NCBI RefSeq assembly: GCF_029051645.1
Contig: NZ_JAACFS010000011.1
Span: 62,001 to 126,000 of the forward strand
Source of the DNA: Bradyrhizobium sp. CSA112
Lineage (GTDB): Bacteria; Pseudomonadota; Alphaproteobacteria; Rhizobiales; Xanthobacteraceae
DNA: 64,000 nucleotides
Direction of reading: 5' to 3'
Positions 52,653-62,676 of this stretch are shown piece after piece (the first letter of the stretch is position 1; every line of letters begins with the position of its first letter). The position numbers were made by a program, and so were the translations under genes. Under the pieces are notes generated by a model. The model searched no databases. It was not told the origin of the DNA and was given only the letters and a program-made list of their open reading frames with translations.

Positions 52653-52875
52653 TTTACCTTTGGCCTCCAGGCCTCTGTACTAAAACGCCGGCTCTCCGTC
52701 CCCGGCATCACTATGCCCGGAAACCGCTACTGGTTCCAGTGGCCTGCACTTGCAATCGTTAACGCCCCCCGCGGCGCAAACAAGGCAGCAGGACGGCGCG
52801 GGGCTGCTGTGACGCTGACTTTTTCGCGAGCGGTGTTCTCGTCGGATGTGAGTTGGGAGCGTTATCGATTGGGCC

Positions 52876-52992
52876 GTCATTCCGGGATGGTCCGTTAGGA
52901 CCAGACCTCAGATGCGCAATTGCGCATCGGGGAATCTCGAGATTCTCGGATGTGCAATTGCACATCCTAGTTCGCTGCGCGCCCCGGAATGA
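52876..52992. repeat. Palindromic repeat, family A copy A8
   Basis: Left arm GTCATTCCGGGATGG, an extra hairpin GATGCGCAATTGCGCATC, a core GGAATCTCGAGATTC and a right arm GCCCCGGAATGAG. It lies between the transpeptidase and the ABC permease genes, 9 bases past the permease stop. Confidence 0.83.
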
Positions 52993-53001
52993 GGCTGCGC
53001 G

Positions 53002-53759
53002 TCAGTTCTTCAGACGGTAACCGGTCCGAAAAATCCACCACACCAGGGCCATGCAGATGGCGAGGAAGCCGAGCGTCATGCCGAGGCTCAAGGCCACGCT
53101 GACGTCGGCGATCTCGTAGAAGCTCCATCGGAAGCCCGAAATCAGATACACTACCGGATTGAGCAGCGTGACGGTGCGCCAGCCCGACGGCAGCATGTTC
53201 ACCGAGTAGAAGCTGCCGCCGAGGAAGGTCAGCGGCGTCACGATCAGCATCGGGATCATCTGCAGCTTTTCGAACCCGTCGGCCCAGATGCCGATGATGA
53301 AGCCGAACAGGCTGAAGGTCACCGCCGTCAGCACCAGGAAGGTCAGCATCCACCAGGGGTGATGGATATGCAGCGGCACGAACAGCGCTGCGGTCGCCAT
53401 GATGATCAGCCCGAGGATGATGGATTTGGTCGCGGCTGCGCCGACATAGCCGATCACGATCTCGATATAGGAAACCGGTGCCGACAGGATTTCGTAGATG
53501 GTGCCGACGAATTTCGGGAAGTAGATGCCGAACGAGGCGTTGGCGATGCTCTGCGTCAAGACCGACAGCATCACCAGCCCGGGCACGATGAACGTGCCGT
53601 AGCTGACGCCCTCGACCTCGGTGATGCGGGAGCCGATCGCGGCCCCGAACACCACGAAATAGAGCGAGGTGGAGACCACCGGCGAAACAATGCTCTGCAG
53701 CAGCGTGCGCCAGGTGCGGGCCATTTCGAACAGATAGATGGCGCGGATCGCACGGTAAT

Positions 53760-53763
<4 letters not shown>
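53002..53763 (-). CDS. ABC-2 type permease
   Basis: A 253-residue inner-membrane permease with six helices and the ABC-2 layout (YFVVFGAAIGSRI, then PGLVMLSVLTQSIANASFGIY). It is the membrane partner of the ATPase encoded immediately upstream, whose stop overlaps its start by 4 bases. Such pairs export drugs, polysaccharides or lipids; the substrate is unknown. Confidence 0.92.
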
Positions 53764-54692
<929 letters not shown>

Positions 54693-54823
54693 GGCAGTCT
54701 GAAAACGGATATGGGCGACGACACAGCGGCGCTTTCGGCCGGATCGACGCGGGGGAGGGGTGGGAACCGGGAGATAGGAACGCTGTGCTACTTATGCAAT
54801 CGCATGGGGAAAAATTATCGCTC

Positions 54824-57463
54824 CTACACCCGCTCCACGAAACTATCGACCACCTTCTTCTCGCCGGCCTTTTCGAACGCGATCGTCAGCTTGTTGCCGT
54901 CGATTTTCACCACATGGCCGTAGCCGAATTTCTGGTGAAACACGCGATCATCCAGCGAGAATTCCGAAACGGTGCCGGTGGATTTTGCCACCAGCTCGCC
55001 TTCGATCACCAGCGGGCCACGCTTGTTGCGCGAAAAGCCGCCGCCTGAGAAGGCATCGCTGCGCGAGCCTGAAAATGACGATTGACCTTCTTCAAAACCG
55101 CTGCGCGCCTGTCCGCTGCGGCCAGCCTGGCCGCGGTTGCGGTTGGCCTGCGCGCGCTGCCAGCCCGGCGTGGCGTAGCTGGAGCCGAAGGATTCGACAT
55201 TGTCGAAGCGCGACGGGCCGTAGCCGCCGGCGCCGCCCCAGCCGGAGCCGCCCTTGGATTCCGTGATCTCGACATTGGCCGGCGGCAGTTCGTCGAGGAA
55301 GCGCGACGGGATCGTGGTCGACCACGTGCCGTGAATGCGGCGGTTGGTGGCGAAATAGAGCTTTGCGCGGCGGCGCGCGCGTGTCAGGCCGACATGGGCC
55401 AGCCGCCGCTCTTCTTCGAGGCCGGCGCGGCCCTGTTCGTCGAGCGTGCGCTGGCTCGGAAACAGGCCTTCCTCCCAGCCCGGCAGGAACACGTTGTCGA
55501 ACTCCAATCCCTTGGCCGAGTGCAACGTCATCAGCGACACCGCTTCGTCCTCGGCGCCGCCGTCGCGGTCCATCACCAGCGAGATATGTTCGAGGAACCC
55601 TTGCAGGTTCTCGAACTCTTCCATCGAGCGCACCAGTTCCTTGAGGTTGTCCAGCCGGCCCGCGGCATCGGCCGAGCGGTCCTTCTGCCACATCTCGGTA
55701 TAGCCGCTCTCGTCGAGGACGATTTCGGCGAGCTCGGTGTGCGCGGTCACCTCGCGCTGGGCGCGCCAGCGGTCGAATTGCAGGATGAGGTCGCGCAAGC
55801 TTCCGCGCGCCTTCGGCTTCAATTCGTCGGTTTCGACCACGGCGCGGGCGGCCTCGAATAGCGGGATGCGCCGCTTGCGGGCGTGGTCGTGCAGCAACTG
55901 CACGGTGGCGTCGCCAAGCCCGCGCTTCGGGACATTGACGATGCGCTCGAAGGCGAGATCGTCGGCCGGCGAATTGATCACGCGCAAATAAGCCAGCGCA
56001 TCGCGGATTTCGGCGCGCTCATAGAACCGCGGACCGCCGATGACGCGGTAGGGCAGGCCGAGCGTGACAAAGCGATCTTCGAACTCGCGCATCTGGAACG
56101 AGGCCCGCACCAAGATCGCGACCTCGTTGAGGTTCTCGCCCGCGCGCTGCAGCTCCTCGATCTCCTCGCCGATGGCGCGGGCTTCCTCTTCCGAATCCCA
56201 GGAGCCTGTTACGGTGACCTTTTCGCCGTCGACATCCTCGGTGCGCAGCGTCTTGCCGAGCCGGCCTTCATTGTGCGCGATCAGATGTGATGCAGCGGCG
56301 AGGATATGGCCGGTGGAGCGGTAATTGCGCTCGAGGCGGATGACCTTCGCGCCGGGAAAATCGTGCTCGAAGCGCAGGATGTTGTCGACCTCGGCGCCGC
56401 GCCAGCCATAGATCGACTGGTCGTCGTCGCCGACGCAGCAGATGTTTTTTGGCGGCGTCTGTGATTGGGACGGCGTCATTCCGGGATGCGCTGAAAGCGC
56501 AGACCCGGAATCTGGAGCTGAGTCCTCTTTACTTCTAGATTCTTCGATGTGCGATTGCACATCGGAGTTCACGCCTTCGGCGTGCCCCGGAATGACGGGA
56601 GTGTCGGTGTGCCCCGGGATGATCGCCGAGAGCGGAACGCCCGGCCGCGACGGTGCCTGCGACAGCAGTCGCAGCCAGAGATACTGAGCGACGTTGGTGT
56701 CCTGATATTCGTCGACCAGAATGAACTTGAACCGGCTCTGGTACTGCCGCAGCACATCGGGGTTTTCACGAAACAGCCGGATGTTCTCCAGCAGCAGATC
56801 GCCGAAATCGGCGGCGTTGAGAATCTTCAGCCGCTCCTGGTAGCTGGCGTACAGCTTGCCGCCCTTGCCGTTGCCGAACATCGCGGCTTCGCCTGACGGT
56901 ACCTGGCTGGGTGCCAGGCCGCGGTTCTTCCAGCCGTCGATCAACCCGGCCAGCATGCGCGCCGGCCAGCGCTTGTCGTCGATGCTCTCGGCCTGCAGCA
57001 ATTGCTTCAAGAGCCGCACCTGATCGTCGACATCGAGCACGGTGAAATTGGATTTGAGCTGCACCAGCTCGGCATGGAAGCGCAGGATGCGTCCGCCGAT
57101 CGAGTGAAAGGTGCCGAGCCACGGCATGCCCTCCACGGCCTGGCCGAGCATCTGGCCAAGCCGCAGCTTCATCTCGCGCGCCGCCTTGTTGGTGAACGTC
57201 ACCGATAGGATTTCATGCGGCCGGGCGCGGCTCTGGCTCAGGATGTGGGCGATGCGCGTGGTCAGCACGCGGGTCTTGCCGGTGCCGGCGCCGGCCAGCA
57301 CCAGAACCGGCCCATCCAGCGTCTCGACCGCCTCGCGCTGCTCCGGATTGAGCCCGTTGAGATATTGCGGACCGGCCGCGGCCCGCGCACGCGCGGCGAT
57401 GCCGCCAGCCGCAGGCTGGTGCTCGGGGACGCCGCGATGGGGCAGTTTGTTCGGCTCGGTCAT
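54824..57463 (-). CDS. uvrD: UvrD/PcrA-type DNA helicase with in-frame repeat insertion
   Basis: A superfamily 1A 3'-5' helicase of 879 residues for excision and mismatch repair. Walker A VLAGAGTGKTRVLTTRI, motif II VDEYQDTN (Asp near 251), motif III VGDDDQSIYGWRGA (Gly near 345), motif IV LERNYRSTG, and motif V-VI VSLMTLHSAKGLEFDNVFL and GLTRARRRAKLYF are all intact. Motifs II and III are about 94 residues apart instead of roughly 27-30, because a family A palindrome (56476-56596, about residues 290-330) is translated in frame there. The C-terminal FDDRVFHQKFGYGHV Tudor-like part is normal. The start at 57463 is preferred over a GTG at 57493. Confidence 0.93.
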   Translation of the reverse strand: MTEPNKLPHRGVPEHQPAAGGIAARARAAAGPQYLNGLNPEQREAVETLDGPVLVLAGAGTGKTRVLTTRIAHILSQSRARPHEILSVTFTNKAAREMKLRLGQMLGQAVEGMPWLGTFHSIGGRILRFHAELVQLKSNFTVLDVDDQVRLLKQLLQAESIDDKRWPARMLAGLIDGWKNRGLAPSQVPSGEAAMFGNGKGGKLYASYQERLKILNAADFGDLLLENIRLFRENPDVLRQYQSRFKFILVDEYQDTNVAQYLWLRLLSQAPSRPGVPLSAIIPGHTDTPVIPGHAEGVNSDVQSHIEESRSKEDSAPDSGSALSAHPGMTPSQSQTPPKNICCVGDDDQSIYGWRGAEVDNILRFEHDFPGAKVIRLERNYRSTGHILAAASHLIAHNEGRLGKTLRTEDVDGEKVTVTGSWDSEEEARAIGEEIEELQRAGENLNEVAILVRASFQMREFEDRFVTLGLPYRVIGGPRFYERAEIRDALAYLRVINSPADDLAFERIVNVPKRGLGDATVQLLHDHARKRRIPLFEAARAVVETDELKPKARGSLRDLILQFDRWRAQREVTAHTELAEIVLDESGYTEMWQKDRSADAAGRLDNLKELVRSMEEFENLQGFLEHISLVMDRDGGAEDEAVSLMTLHSAKGLEFDNVFLPGWEEGLFPSQRTLDEQGRAGLEEERRLAHVGLTRARRRAKLYFATNRRIHGTWSTTIPSRFLDELPPANVEITESKGGSGWGGAGGYGPSRFDNVESFGSSYATPGWQRAQANRNRGQAGRSGQARSGFEEGQSSFSGSRSDAFSGGGFSRNKRGPLVIEGELVAKSTGTVSEFSLDDRVFHQKFGYGHVVKIDGNKLTIAFEKAGEKKVVDSFVERV
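56476..56596. repeat. Palindromic repeat, family A copy A9, inside uvrD
   Basis: Outer arms GTCATTCCGGGATGC and GCCCCGGAATGAC with GACCCGGAATCT core remnants, plus a TGTGCGATTGCACA hairpin. It lies within the uvrD coding frame. A partial extra end (GTGCCCCGGGATGAT) follows at about 56610-56624. The core palindrome is degraded compared with other copies. Confidence 0.88.
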
Positions 57464-57747
57464 TCTCGAATCGTGTTGGCCCCACGATGGCACCGTGAGG
57501 CGGTAAAGGGGAGCCTTCTTAGCAGGGATTGAAGGCCATATAGGGCCTGTCCGGCCGTTTTGACAGGTTTTATCCGATCGCGTTTGCAGGCCTGATCTCA
57601 GGGCTTTGCTGCGATTTTGTTCCGCTTAAATCGACAAATTTCGCGATTTTGCGGCCCGGAACCATCATTCCCGGCCCGGATTGGTCCTGCAGGCGATGCG
57701 CGACGCGTCAGCCGCCGCCATCGCAAGAGCAACAGCCAATCGAAGTC

Positions 57748-57921
57748 ATGCTGAGCTGGGTCGTTACGTTTCTGATCATTGCGTTGATCGCGGGTGTTCT
57801 GGGCTTCGGCGGCATCGCCGGTGCCTCCGTGAAAATCACCAAGGCGATCTTCTTTATAGCCGTGATCCTGTTTCTGATCTCGGCGGTGGTCGGATTGGTG
57901 CGCGGACGCAGCAATGTCTAG
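57748..57921 (+). CDS. DUF1328 small membrane protein
   Basis: A 57-residue protein with two hydrophobic helices: MLSWVVTFLIIALIAGVLGF and FFIAVILFLISAVVGLV, separated by GGIAGASVKITKA. This is the DUF1328 (YtjA) family, conserved in proteobacteria and of unknown function. The ATG at 57748 gives the family start; the frame is open to 57649. It is divergent from uvrD and convergent with the thioesterase gene, 11 bases away. Confidence 0.88.
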   Translation: MLSWVVTFLIIALIAGVLGFGGIAGASVKITKAIFFIAVILFLISAVVGLVRGRSNV

Positions 57922-57932
57922 CGACCGGATGG

Positions 57933-58463
57933 CTATCTCTGGGGCATCGCGACCTTGCGGCCGATGCCTTCGGGCCGCGGCACGGCTGCATGGGACTCCC
58001 CCACCGCCTGGATGCGCGCGCGAATGTCCGGCGGAAAGGCAGCAACCTTCCGCTGCGTCATGTCCATATGGAGCGTCATGTTTTCCGAGGTGGCGGAGAG
58101 CCAGCCTTCGGTGGCGTGGCGCAGTTCCTCGAACGTATGCAGCCGCTTCTCGTCGCTGTCGAGCAGGTAGATTGTAACCTGTACGGGATCGCCAAGGTGA
58201 ATCTCGCGTATGTAGCGTACATGGCATTCGGCGGTGAAGGTCGAGCAGTGACGTTCCTTCATGTAGGCCGGTCCGATCCCGAGCTGCAGCCACATTTCGT
58301 CGATCGCGCGGTCCATCATGACGTTGTAATAGGCCATGTTGAGGTGGCCATTATAGTCGATCCATTGCGGCTCGATCTGCATCACCGACGACAGGAACGG
58401 GGCGGGCGGCAGCGGCATCGTCTTCAGGCGGTCGCCGGCGGCGGCAGCAGCGGTGTTCATCAT
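57933..58463 (-). CDS. Hotdog-fold thioesterase (4HBT type)
   Basis: A 176-residue hotdog-fold protein. The motif WIDYNGHLNMAYYNVMMD near residues 35-52 is the 4-hydroxybenzoyl-CoA thioesterase signature, with the catalytic Asp in it. HVRYIREIHLGDPVQVTIYLL follows. It probably hydrolyses acyl-CoA; the substrate is unknown. The start at 58463 (ATGATG) is preceded by AAAGGG. The long frame reading on upstream to 59540 is antisense to the next gene and is not part of it. Confidence 0.88.
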   Translation of the reverse strand: MMNTAAAAAGDRLKTMPLPPAPFLSSVMQIEPQWIDYNGHLNMAYYNVMMDRAIDEMWLQLGIGPAYMKERHCSTFTAECHVRYIREIHLGDPVQVTIYLLDSDEKRLHTFEELRHATEGWLSATSENMTLHMDMTQRKVAAFPPDIRARIQAVGESHAAVPRPEGIGRKVAMPQR

Positions 58464-58541
58464 CCATCCCTTTGTTTTTGCGGGTCTCTTGACCCCCCTT
58501 ATATCCTTTGCCACGGTCCGCTCAAATCCGGAGGAATTGGC

Positions 58542-59960
58542 GTGGCGACGACGATATCGGGTAGTGTGAAGCGGCCGGAGCCGCAGGCGCTGGCAAGCGC
58601 GGTGGAGGCGCTGGCGGCGCGATTCGGCAACCGGCTGATCACCTCGCAGGCGGTGCGCGAGCAGCACGCCCATACCACCACCTGGCTGCCGACGCAGCCG
58701 CCCGACGCGGTGGTGATGGCGCAGGAAACCCAGGACATCCAGGACGTGGTGCGGATCTGCGCCAAACAGAGCGTTCCCGTGATCGCCTTCGGCACCGGCA
58801 CGTCGCTGGAGGGCCAGGTCAACGCGCCGGCCGGCGGCGTCTGCATCGATTTGCGCGACATGAACCGGATTCTCGAAGTTCATGCCGAGGATCTGGATTG
58901 CGTGATCCAGCCAGGCGTCACCCGCAAGGCGCTGAACGAGCATCTGCGCGACCAGGGATTGTTCTTCCCGATCGATCCCGGCGCCGACGCGTCGCTCGGC
59001 GGCATGGCTTCGACGCGCGCCTCCGGCACCAACGCGGTGCGCTACGGCACCATGCGCGACAATGTACTGGCGCTCAAAGTCGTGCGCGGCGACGGCGAGA
59101 TCATTACGACCGGCACGCGAGCGAAAAAATCGGCGGCCGGTTACGACCTGACGCATCTGTTCGTCGGCGCCGAAGGCACGCTCGGCATCATCTCCGAACT
59201 CACCATGAAGCTGCGCGGCATTCCTGAGACGATCGCAGCCGCCGCCTGTTCGTTCGAGACGGTGCGCGGCGCCTGCCAGGCTACCATACTGGCCATCCAG
59301 ACCGGCATTCCGCTGGCGCGGATCGAGCTGCTCAACGCCGAGCAGGTCCGCGCCTGCAATGCCTATTCGAAGCTGACCTTGCCGGAGACGCCACTGCTGC
59401 TTCTGGAATTTCATGGCAGCGAGGTCGAGGTGGCCGAGCAGTCGAGGAATTTCAGCGAGATCGCCAAGGAATGCGGCGGCGGCGATTTCACCTGGACCAC
59501 CAAGCCCGAGGACCGCACAAAACTCTGGCAGGCGCGGCACGACGCCTATTGGTCTGTCAAGGCACTGCGCCCCGGCGCGGGGGTGGTGGCGACCGACGTC
59601 TGCGTGCCGATCTCAAGGCTGGCTGATTGCGTCACCGAGACCGAGGACGACCTGAGGCGGCTCAATTTGCTGTCGCCGATCGTCGGCCATGTCGGTGACG
59701 GCAATTTCCACTGCTCGCTGGTCTGCGACGTCGACAACAAGGAAGAAATGGCGCGCGGTGAAGACTTCATGCACCGCCTGGTCGAACGGGCGCAGTCGAT
59801 GGGCGGCACCTGCACCGGCGAGCATGGCATCGGGCAGGGCAAGCAGAAATACCTCGAGGCCGAGCTCGGCCCCGCGGCGATCGACGCCATGCGCGCGCTG
59901 AAGCAGGCGCTCGATCCGCAGAACATTTTCAATCCCGGAAAGATCGTGCCGGTGGGGTAG
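58542..59960 (+). CDS. FAD-linked oxidase, GlcD / D-lactate dehydrogenase type
   Basis: A 472-residue flavoenzyme: FAD_binding_4 domain with PVIAFGTGTSLEGQVNAPAGG near residue 79, IDPGADASLGGMASTRASG near residue 144, and C-terminal FAD-oxidase domain ending CTGEHGIGQGKQKYLEAELG. These oxidise D-2-hydroxyacids such as D-lactate or glycolate. GTG at 58542 is the start, directly after GGAGGAATTGGC, an ideal ribosome-binding site. It is divergent from the thioesterase. Confidence 0.93.
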   Translation: MATTISGSVKRPEPQALASAVEALAARFGNRLITSQAVREQHAHTTTWLPTQPPDAVVMAQETQDIQDVVRICAKQSVPVIAFGTGTSLEGQVNAPAGGVCIDLRDMNRILEVHAEDLDCVIQPGVTRKALNEHLRDQGLFFPIDPGADASLGGMASTRASGTNAVRYGTMRDNVLALKVVRGDGEIITTGTRAKKSAAGYDLTHLFVGAEGTLGIISELTMKLRGIPETIAAAACSFETVRGACQATILAIQTGIPLARIELLNAEQVRACNAYSKLTLPETPLLLLEFHGSEVEVAEQSRNFSEIAKECGGGDFTWTTKPEDRTKLWQARHDAYWSVKALRPGAGVVATDVCVPISRLADCVTETEDDLRRLNLLSPIVGHVGDGNFHCSLVCDVDNKEEMARGEDFMHRLVERAQSMGGTCTGEHGIGQGKQKYLEAELGPAAIDAMRALKQALDPQNIFNPGKIVPVG

Positions 59961-60003
59961 GGGAACGCGTTAACGCGGAGCGGACGTCAGCGGCGAGGCA
60001 CCT

Positions 60004-60951
60004 TCATCGAAAGGATGTTGTTTCCGCTTCCTTGACAACCCAGTCAACAAACAGCGCGACACGCCGGTCATTCGCCAGCGCGGCAGGCCAGCGGATGATG
60101 TGCGCCTTGCTGGATGTCATATCCCAGTTTGACGACACGACGCGGCAAAGCCGCTTTTCCGCGAGTGCATCATGAACAAGCAAAGACCTGGCTAGAACGA
60201 CGCCGCTGCCCTGCAAGGCGGCAGCGATTGCCGTACCGAGATTATCGAAGCGAAGCCCGGCCTGAACCGGAGCCGTGACGCCCAGCCGCTCGAACCACAC
60301 CGGCCACGACCATTCCGCGCCGTCGTTCCGGCCAACGAGGCCCTTGTGCAGTACTGGTAAAGTGCCGAGCACGTGCGGCTCCCGCAATGGCCGCCCACGC
60401 GGCAGCAGAGACGGGATCGCAACCGGGAAAACCATCTCGTCGAACAGCAGGCGCTGGGTCGATGTGGCGCGCGCGCCAACTTTGGGAAGCCATCGGATCT
60501 GCACGTCGAGATCGAGGGCGCGCGCCTGAACATCGCTTTCGATGATGCAAAGTTCGATCGCAATATCGGGATATGCGGACGCAAACGCCGTCAGACGCCG
60601 CACCAGCCAGTAGTTCGCAAGGGCGGAGCCTAGTCCGATCTTGAGTGTCAGCGGCTGCACCGACGCACGCGAGCGGGCGCGTAGCTCTGCCATCTCGTCA
60701 AGCATCCGCCCGAGTCCCTCGGCCAAGGTAACGCCAGCCGCGGTCGGCAACAGACCGCCCCCTGTACGATCAAGCAACCGCGCGCCCACAAAGCCCTCAA
60801 GTTTCTTCAGTCGATGGCTGATCGCGCTCTGTGTGAGCCCCAGCTCACCGGCCGCGAGCGTCATGCTGCGATGGCGCAGCGCCGCGTCGAACGCAATCAG
60901 GCCATCAAAAGGGGGAAGAGCACGCATGCCAGCACTATGAAGGATATTCAT
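60004..60951 (-). CDS. LysR-family transcriptional regulator
   Basis: A 315-residue LysR regulator. Winged HTH near residues 20-70 (AALRHRSMTLAAGELGLTQ, AISHRLKKLEGFVGARLLD), then the periplasmic-binding-like effector domain. It resembles GcvA-type regulators (DGLIAFDAALRHRS, RWLPKVGARAT). A start at 60927 (MRALPPF) is also possible. It is divergently transcribed from the MFS exporter gene, the usual sign of regulation of that gene by an unknown effector. Confidence 0.9.
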   Translation of the reverse strand: MNILHSAGMRALPPFDGLIAFDAALRHRSMTLAAGELGLTQSAISHRLKKLEGFVGARLLDRTGGGLLPTAAGVTLAEGLGRMLDEMAELRARSRASVQPLTLKIGLGSALANYWLVRRLTAFASAYPDIAIELCIIESDVQARALDLDVQIRWLPKVGARATSTQRLLFDEMVFPVAIPSLLPRGRPLREPHVLGTLPVLHKGLVGRNDGAEWSWPVWFERLGVTAPVQAGLRFDNLGTAIAAALQGSGVVLARSLLVHDALAEKRLCRVVSSNWDMTSSKAHIIRWPAALANDRRVALFVDWVVKEAETTSFR

Positions 60952-61032
60952 GGCGATGTGAACAATTGGCGTTGGCAAAAAGCGGCAATCCACGACACGA
61001 GTAGCCGTCACGCAGATCAGTGCTCGCACGAC

Positions 61033-61068
61033 GACACAGCCAACAAAGATGACACAGCCAACAAATAT
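61033..61068. repeat. 18-bp tandem duplication at MFS gene start
   Basis: GACACAGCCAACAAAGAT followed directly by GACACAGCCAACAAATAT, 17 of 18 bases identical. Each copy creates a possible ATG (61049 and 61067) for the MFS gene. Confidence 0.85.
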
Positions 61069-62449
61069 GTCCGACAGCGGCTCCGGTCGGCCTGCACAAT
61101 CCATGATGCCGGCCCTGCTCTTAGGGATGGCGGCTTTCCTCACCAACTTTGATGTGACGGCGGTGGTCATCGCGTTGCCGACGGTCGCGCGTGAACTCGG
61201 GTTCGACATTGCTGGATATGCTTGGGTCATGGATGCCTACAGTTTGGCCTTCACAGCTTGCTTGTTGTTTGCCGGGGCGTTGGCGGATCGGTATGGACGA
61301 CGGCGGGCGATGCTTGTTGGCAATGGCATCTTTGCTCTCGCGTCTTTGGCGTGCGGGATGGCATGGGACGGACCGACGCTATGGGGCGCTCGCGCACTGC
61401 AGGGGATCGGGGCTGCATTCATCGTGACTGGCGGCTTCGCCCTGATCGCCAGTGTCTATGTGCAAGCAAAGGCGCGCACAGACGCGTTTGCGTTGCTTGG
61501 TGTCATGTCCGGCGTCGCCATGGCGCTTGGTCCGACGATTGGCGGACTTGTCTCATCGTGGATCGGCTGGCGCTGGATTTTCCTCATCAACTTGCCAGCC
61601 TGCGCTTTGGTCGCGTGGGGCGTACCGCGGCTGGTCGCGGAAGCGCGTCAGGCGGTGCCCCGGCCGCTCGACATCCTGGGCGTCGTATTGTTTACCTCCG
61701 CGCTTACCGCGCTTGTCGAGGCACTGTTACATGGCCGCACGTCGACGTCACATATGGTGGCGGGTCTCGCGCTAAGTGCGGTGTTTCTAGCTGTATTCGG
61801 CATACAGCAGAGAAGCCGTGGCGACCCGATCCTCGATCCCGGCATATTCGTTCAGCGGGCCATGATCGGAATTGCGATCCTCCTGTGCGCCGTGTCGATC
61901 GGCTACTGGGCGATCCTCGTCTACTTGCCACTCTTCTTTGCTGCCGCTTTCGACTGGTCCTCGGAAGTGGCCGGCATCGCGCTGCTGACGGCCACGCTGC
62001 CGATGCTGTTCCTGCCGCCATTGGGCTGCCGGCTCGTCGATCGTCTAGGATGGCGGCTTCACTTCGCCTTGGCGCTCGCGATTTTGGCCGCCGGCAATGC
62101 CACCATTGTGATCGCGCTGATCCTAGATAGTTCAGCGCCGCCACTAATTCCGACTTTCTGCGGGATTGTTGCTATTGGGGTCGGCGTCGCTTTGGCTCAC
62201 CCGCAACTGTCCGGTGCGGCCGTGTCGCTTGTGCCGCCGGATCTTGCTGGCCTGGCATCTGCCGTGACAGTCGTCATGCGCCAAGCCGGCTTCGCGGTCG
62301 GCATCGCAGTTCTCGGCGCGATGCTTCATATCCAGGGATCGGCGATCAGCTACATCTGCCTGTTCTCGGCGGCGGCAATGGCATCAGCGGCGGGACTGGT
62401 CGCGGCGCTCGTCTTGCTGCCCGCACCAGCAGCCGCGTCAAAAAAGTAG
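61049..62449 (+). CDS. MFS exporter, DHA2 (EmrB/QacA) type
   Basis: A 466-residue transporter with 14 predicted helices. Signature motifs: LPTVARELGFDIAGYAWVMD near residue 50, GALADRYGRRRAMLVGN (motif A), and GVMSGVAMALGPTIGGLVSSW (motif C), diagnostic of drug:H+ antiporters of the DHA2 family. The start is either 61049 or 61067; both lie in an 18-bp tandem duplication with no clear ribosome-binding site. It is probably controlled by the divergent LysR gene. Confidence 0.9.
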   Translation: MTQPTNMSDSGSGRPAQSMMPALLLGMAAFLTNFDVTAVVIALPTVARELGFDIAGYAWVMDAYSLAFTACLLFAGALADRYGRRRAMLVGNGIFALASLACGMAWDGPTLWGARALQGIGAAFIVTGGFALIASVYVQAKARTDAFALLGVMSGVAMALGPTIGGLVSSWIGWRWIFLINLPACALVAWGVPRLVAEARQAVPRPLDILGVVLFTSALTALVEALLHGRTSTSHMVAGLALSAVFLAVFGIQQRSRGDPILDPGIFVQRAMIGIAILLCAVSIGYWAILVYLPLFFAAAFDWSSEVAGIALLTATLPMLFLPPLGCRLVDRLGWRLHFALALAILAAGNATIVIALILDSSAPPLIPTFCGIVAIGVGVALAHPQLSGAAVSLVPPDLAGLASAVTVVMRQAGFAVGIAVLGAMLHIQGSAISYICLFSAAAMASAAGLVAALVLLPAPAAASKK

Positions 62450-62676
62450 CAGCGCCAGGAATGTCAGAATCTGAAACCGCAGGTGGCGGTCGAAGTCCTG
62501 CAACGACGTTCTTCGCTCAAGGGTTGTACATTGTGGCGGCAATCGCAGTTTGGTTCCAAACATAGCCTCGTTTCACCACAGCGCCGCCCGACTTAAACAT
62601 CGTCGCGCCCGAAGTTCCCTCTTCAGCTTGGTTCCGCAACATGTGTTGCGTGTGTCGTGCGTGATGAGGTGCGTTG

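Noticed and set aside
56476..56624. Intein in UvrD
   Set aside because: The insert is far too short and lacks splicing motifs; it matches the family A repeat instead.
57933..59540. 535-residue thioesterase fusion
   Set aside because: Only the last 176 residues are thioesterase; the rest is antisense to the GlcD-type gene, and a ribosome-binding site precedes 58463.
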